In this document: positions 5,885 to 7,284 of the stretch, piece by piece | Position numbering within the stretch: position 1 is the first letter of the stretch | Layout: every line of letters starts with the position of its first letter | Assembly: GCA_905194705.1 (NCBI GenBank) | Contig: CAJJTI010000095.1 | Span: 1-7,284, forward strand | Length of the DNA: 7,284 nt | Reading direction: 5' to 3' | Source: an uncultured Solobacterium sp. | Lineage (GTDB): Bacteria > Bacillota_I > Bacilli_A > Erysipelotrichales > Erysipelotrichaceae | Translations under genes and position numbers: made by a program | Notes under the pieces: generated by a model | What the model saw: only the letters and a program-made list of their open reading frames with translations | The model's database searches: none | Told to the model about the DNA's origin: nothing

Positions 5885-6050
5885 AAATAGTTCAATAAGA
5901 CAGGAAGGCTGATATGTTCCCTCTTTTGTAGAGGTGGGTGTCCTTGGTCAACCATTAGGATTCTTAGCCGTACTAAGCATTCACACCGATATCTCCAGTC
6001 AGGATTCCCTTATATCGTAGTGTAGGAAAAATACGATACCTCCCTGTGCA
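5863..6050 (-). ncRNA. Structured non-coding RNA downstream of aspS (6S-like candidate)
   Basis: About 190 bases with no plausible ORF, between aspS and the phosphoesterase, closed by a clear terminator. On the minus strand a 9-bp closing helix joins ACAGGGAGG (6047-6039) to CCTTCCTGT (5908-5900), with one G-U pair. Inside are a hairpin TATCGTA/TACGATA (6038-6032 with 6019-6013), a TCCT-gac-TGG / CCA-AGGA helix, an apical CTTAG/CTAAG hairpin with loop TACGG, and a CCTCT/AGAGG hairpin near the 3' side. A closing stem, an asymmetric internal bubble and an apical arm fit 6S RNA, as does the location: B. subtilis, as I recall, carries bsrA near aspS. I find no diagnostic motif of SRP RNA, tmRNA, RNase P, T-box or the common riboswitches. 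TATTAT just upstream of 6050 may be a -10 box, without a good -35; read-through from aspS is the alternative. Confidence 0.55.
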
Positions 6051-6093
6051 CATAATAATATCAATACAATACTATTAAGTATAGTCTTGACTT
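6051..6093 (-). other. aspS downstream spacer
   Basis: A 43-base AT-rich gap between the aspS stop and the structured RNA. It contains a weak 5-bp dyad (ACTAT/ATAGT around 6070-6084) without a following T-run, so it is not a convincing terminator. It may hold the RNA's promoter (TATTAT repeats near 6052-6060). Confidence 0.4.
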
Positions 6094-7284
6094 TTATTTC
6101 TTTTCTTTAATTTGAATTCCCAAGATGTCTAGTTGTTTTTCATCAACGACGTTTGGTGCATCACTCATTAAATCTAATGAACTGTTTGTTGTTGGGAAAG
6201 CTACAACATCTCTGATATTTTCTGTACCAGCTAATACCATTGTTAATCTTTCTAGACCAATACCTACACCACCATGAGGAGGAGTACCATATTTAAATGC
6301 ATCTAAGAAGAAACCAAATTTAGCTACAGCTTGTTCCATAGTTAAGCCAATTGCTTCAAATACTTTTTCTTGTAATTCTTGATCATGAATACGGATAGAA
6401 CCACTTAATAATTCATAACCATTTAATACTAAGTCATATGCTCTACTTGAAACATGTGCAGGATCTGTAAATAGTTTATCAATATCTTCTTCTTTAGGAG
6501 CAGTAAATGGGTGGTGAGCTGCTACATATCTTTGTTCTTCTTCACTATATTCAAACATAGGGAAGTCTGTTACCCATAAGAACTTATAGCATGTTTCATG
6601 AGGAATTAAATCTAACTCTCTTGCTAGTCTTACTCTTAATGCACCAAGTCCTGTTTCAACTGTTCTTTCTTTATCTGCAATACATAGAACTAAATCTCCA
6701 TCTTTTAAATCTAATGCATTTGTAATACTTTCTTTTTCAACGTCACTTAATACTTTAGCAATTGAACCAGAAATAGTTCCATTTTCTTTCTTCAAATATG
6801 CTAATGCTTTAGCACCAAAGCCAGATTTAACAAATTCCTGTAATTGATCAAGGTTTTTACGACTGTATTTATCAGCAGCGTTTTCAAACTTAATCATACC
6901 AATCATGCCTTCAGCTTCTACGACATTTTTGAATACCTGGAATTCTGTTTCTTTAAATAGGTCAGTTACATCATGAATTTCATTACCAAAACGTAAATCC
7001 GGTTTATCACTACCATATTTCTTCATACATGTTTCCCAAGGGATACGTACAAAGTGGTCTTCTAAATCATAATTAACTGTACCTTTGAAGATATCTTTCA
7101 TTAATTTTTCGACAATACCGAAAATTTCATCTTCATCAACAAAACTCATTTCAATATCAATTTGTGTAAATTCAGGTTGACGGTCAGCACGTAAGTCTTC
7201 ATCTCTAAAGCAACGGGCAATCTGGAAATAACGTTCCATACCACCAATCATTAATAATTGCTTATAAATTTGAGGAGATTGTGG
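6094..7284 (-). CDS. aspS: Aspartyl-tRNA synthetase, N-terminus beyond window edge
   Basis: Class II synthetase that charges tRNA-Asp with aspartate in the cytoplasm. The frame is open from the window edge at 7284 (reading PQSPQIYKQLL before the first in-window Met at 7251, which is internal and not the start) to TAA at 6096-6094. The 396 residues seen are about two thirds of the usual near-590; the anticodon-binding OB fold and motif 1 are outside. Motif 2 is FRDEDLRADRQPEFTQ (26-41 of the fragment), with the ATP-binding Arg at 27. The bacterial GAD insertion follows (about 100-230), then GSIRIHD and motif 3, GVGIGLERL (339-347). The PQSPQ segment and GAD insertion mark the bacterial form; whether it discriminates tRNA-Asp from tRNA-Asn cannot be judged. 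No clear terminator follows, so transcription may run into the structured RNA. Confidence 0.97.
   Translation of the reverse strand, partial: PQSPQIYKQLLMIGGMERYFQIARCFRDEDLRADRQPEFTQIDIEMSFVDEDEIFGIVEKLMKDIFKGTVNYDLEDHFVRIPWETCMKKYGSDKPDLRFGNEIHDVTDLFKETEFQVFKNVVEAEGMIGMIKFENAADKYSRKNLDQLQEFVKSGFGAKALAYLKKENGTISGSIAKVLSDVEKESITNALDLKDGDLVLCIADKERTVETGLGALRVRLARELDLIPHETCYKFLWVTDFPMFEYSEEEQRYVAAHHPFTAPKEEDIDKLFTDPAHVSSRAYDLVLNGYELLSGSIRIHDQELQEKVFEAIGLTMEQAVAKFGFFLDAFKYGTPPHGGVGIGLERLTMVLAGTENIRDVVAFPTTNSSLDLMSDAPNVVDEKQLDILGIQIKEKK

Noticed and set aside
5960..6015. Cobalamin-riboswitch-like words (GGGAATCC, GGTGTGAAT) in the structured RNA
   Set aside because: Spacing is wrong, and neither the conserved central CCCGC segment nor the 3' B12-box is present; the downstream gene is not B12-related.
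5863..6050. T-box leader for an amino-acid gene
   Set aside because: There is no TGG-ACCGCG antiterminator sequence, and the downstream gene is not a synthetase or amino-acid gene.
6094..7251. aspS starting at Met 7251
   Set aside because: The frame continues upstream to the window edge with conserved AspRS sequence (PQSPQIYKQLL), so 7251 is an internal methionine.

Overview
The window is AT-rich and densely packed, with strong Shine-Dalgarno sites and T-tailed hairpin terminators. It holds a pyruvate:ferredoxin oxidoreductase (an anaerobe's enzyme) and a YneF/UPF0154 protein (a family of Bacilli, Erysipelotrichia and mollicute relatives). Together these suggest a low-GC anaerobic Firmicute, possibly an Erysipelotrichia-type gut bacterium. 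That placement is inference; there is no rRNA in the window. Nothing indicates phage, plasmid, transposon or CRISPR.

Layout. On the minus strand, 1-3377 is nifJ, running off the left edge without its C-terminus. Then comes a plus-strand micro-locus (about 3454-3662) with a promoter, a 10-codon ORF with a good ribosome site, and a 31-codon acidic ORF in another frame. Next is yneF on the minus strand (3685-3903). These two face each other across a near-perfect 17-bp inverted-repeat terminator that contains both stop codons. A plus-strand serine D-Ala-D-Ala carboxypeptidase follows (4002-5282). It converges on a minus-strand calcineurin-type phosphoesterase (5279-5800): their stops overlap by 4 bp, and the terminator hairpin lies inside both coding ends. 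From 5863 to about 6050 there is a structured, non-coding, minus-strand RNA ending in a C(UUCG)G terminator. At the right edge is the C-terminal two thirds of aspS (6094-7284, minus).

How the parts relate. The genes are housekeeping functions rather than one pathway: pyruvate oxidation to acetyl-CoA and reduced ferredoxin, peptidoglycan trimming, a membrane protein of unknown role, and aspartyl-tRNA synthesis. The RNA directly downstream of aspS sits where I recall Bacillus subtilis carrying a 6S RNA gene nearby, so a 6S-type RNA is the leading guess, unproven.

Most notable points: (1) the phosphoesterase has an intact ribosome site and ATG at 5828, but the frame is broken four codons later, so the DxH metal-binding motif is present in the DNA yet out of frame; restoring one TA in a short TA run would repair it. 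(2) The structured RNA at 5863-6050. (3) The two-frame arrangement of the small acidic ORF. (4) Two convergent gene pairs with terminators embedded in their coding ends. The large genes show no frameshifts, which argues mildly against poor sequence quality.
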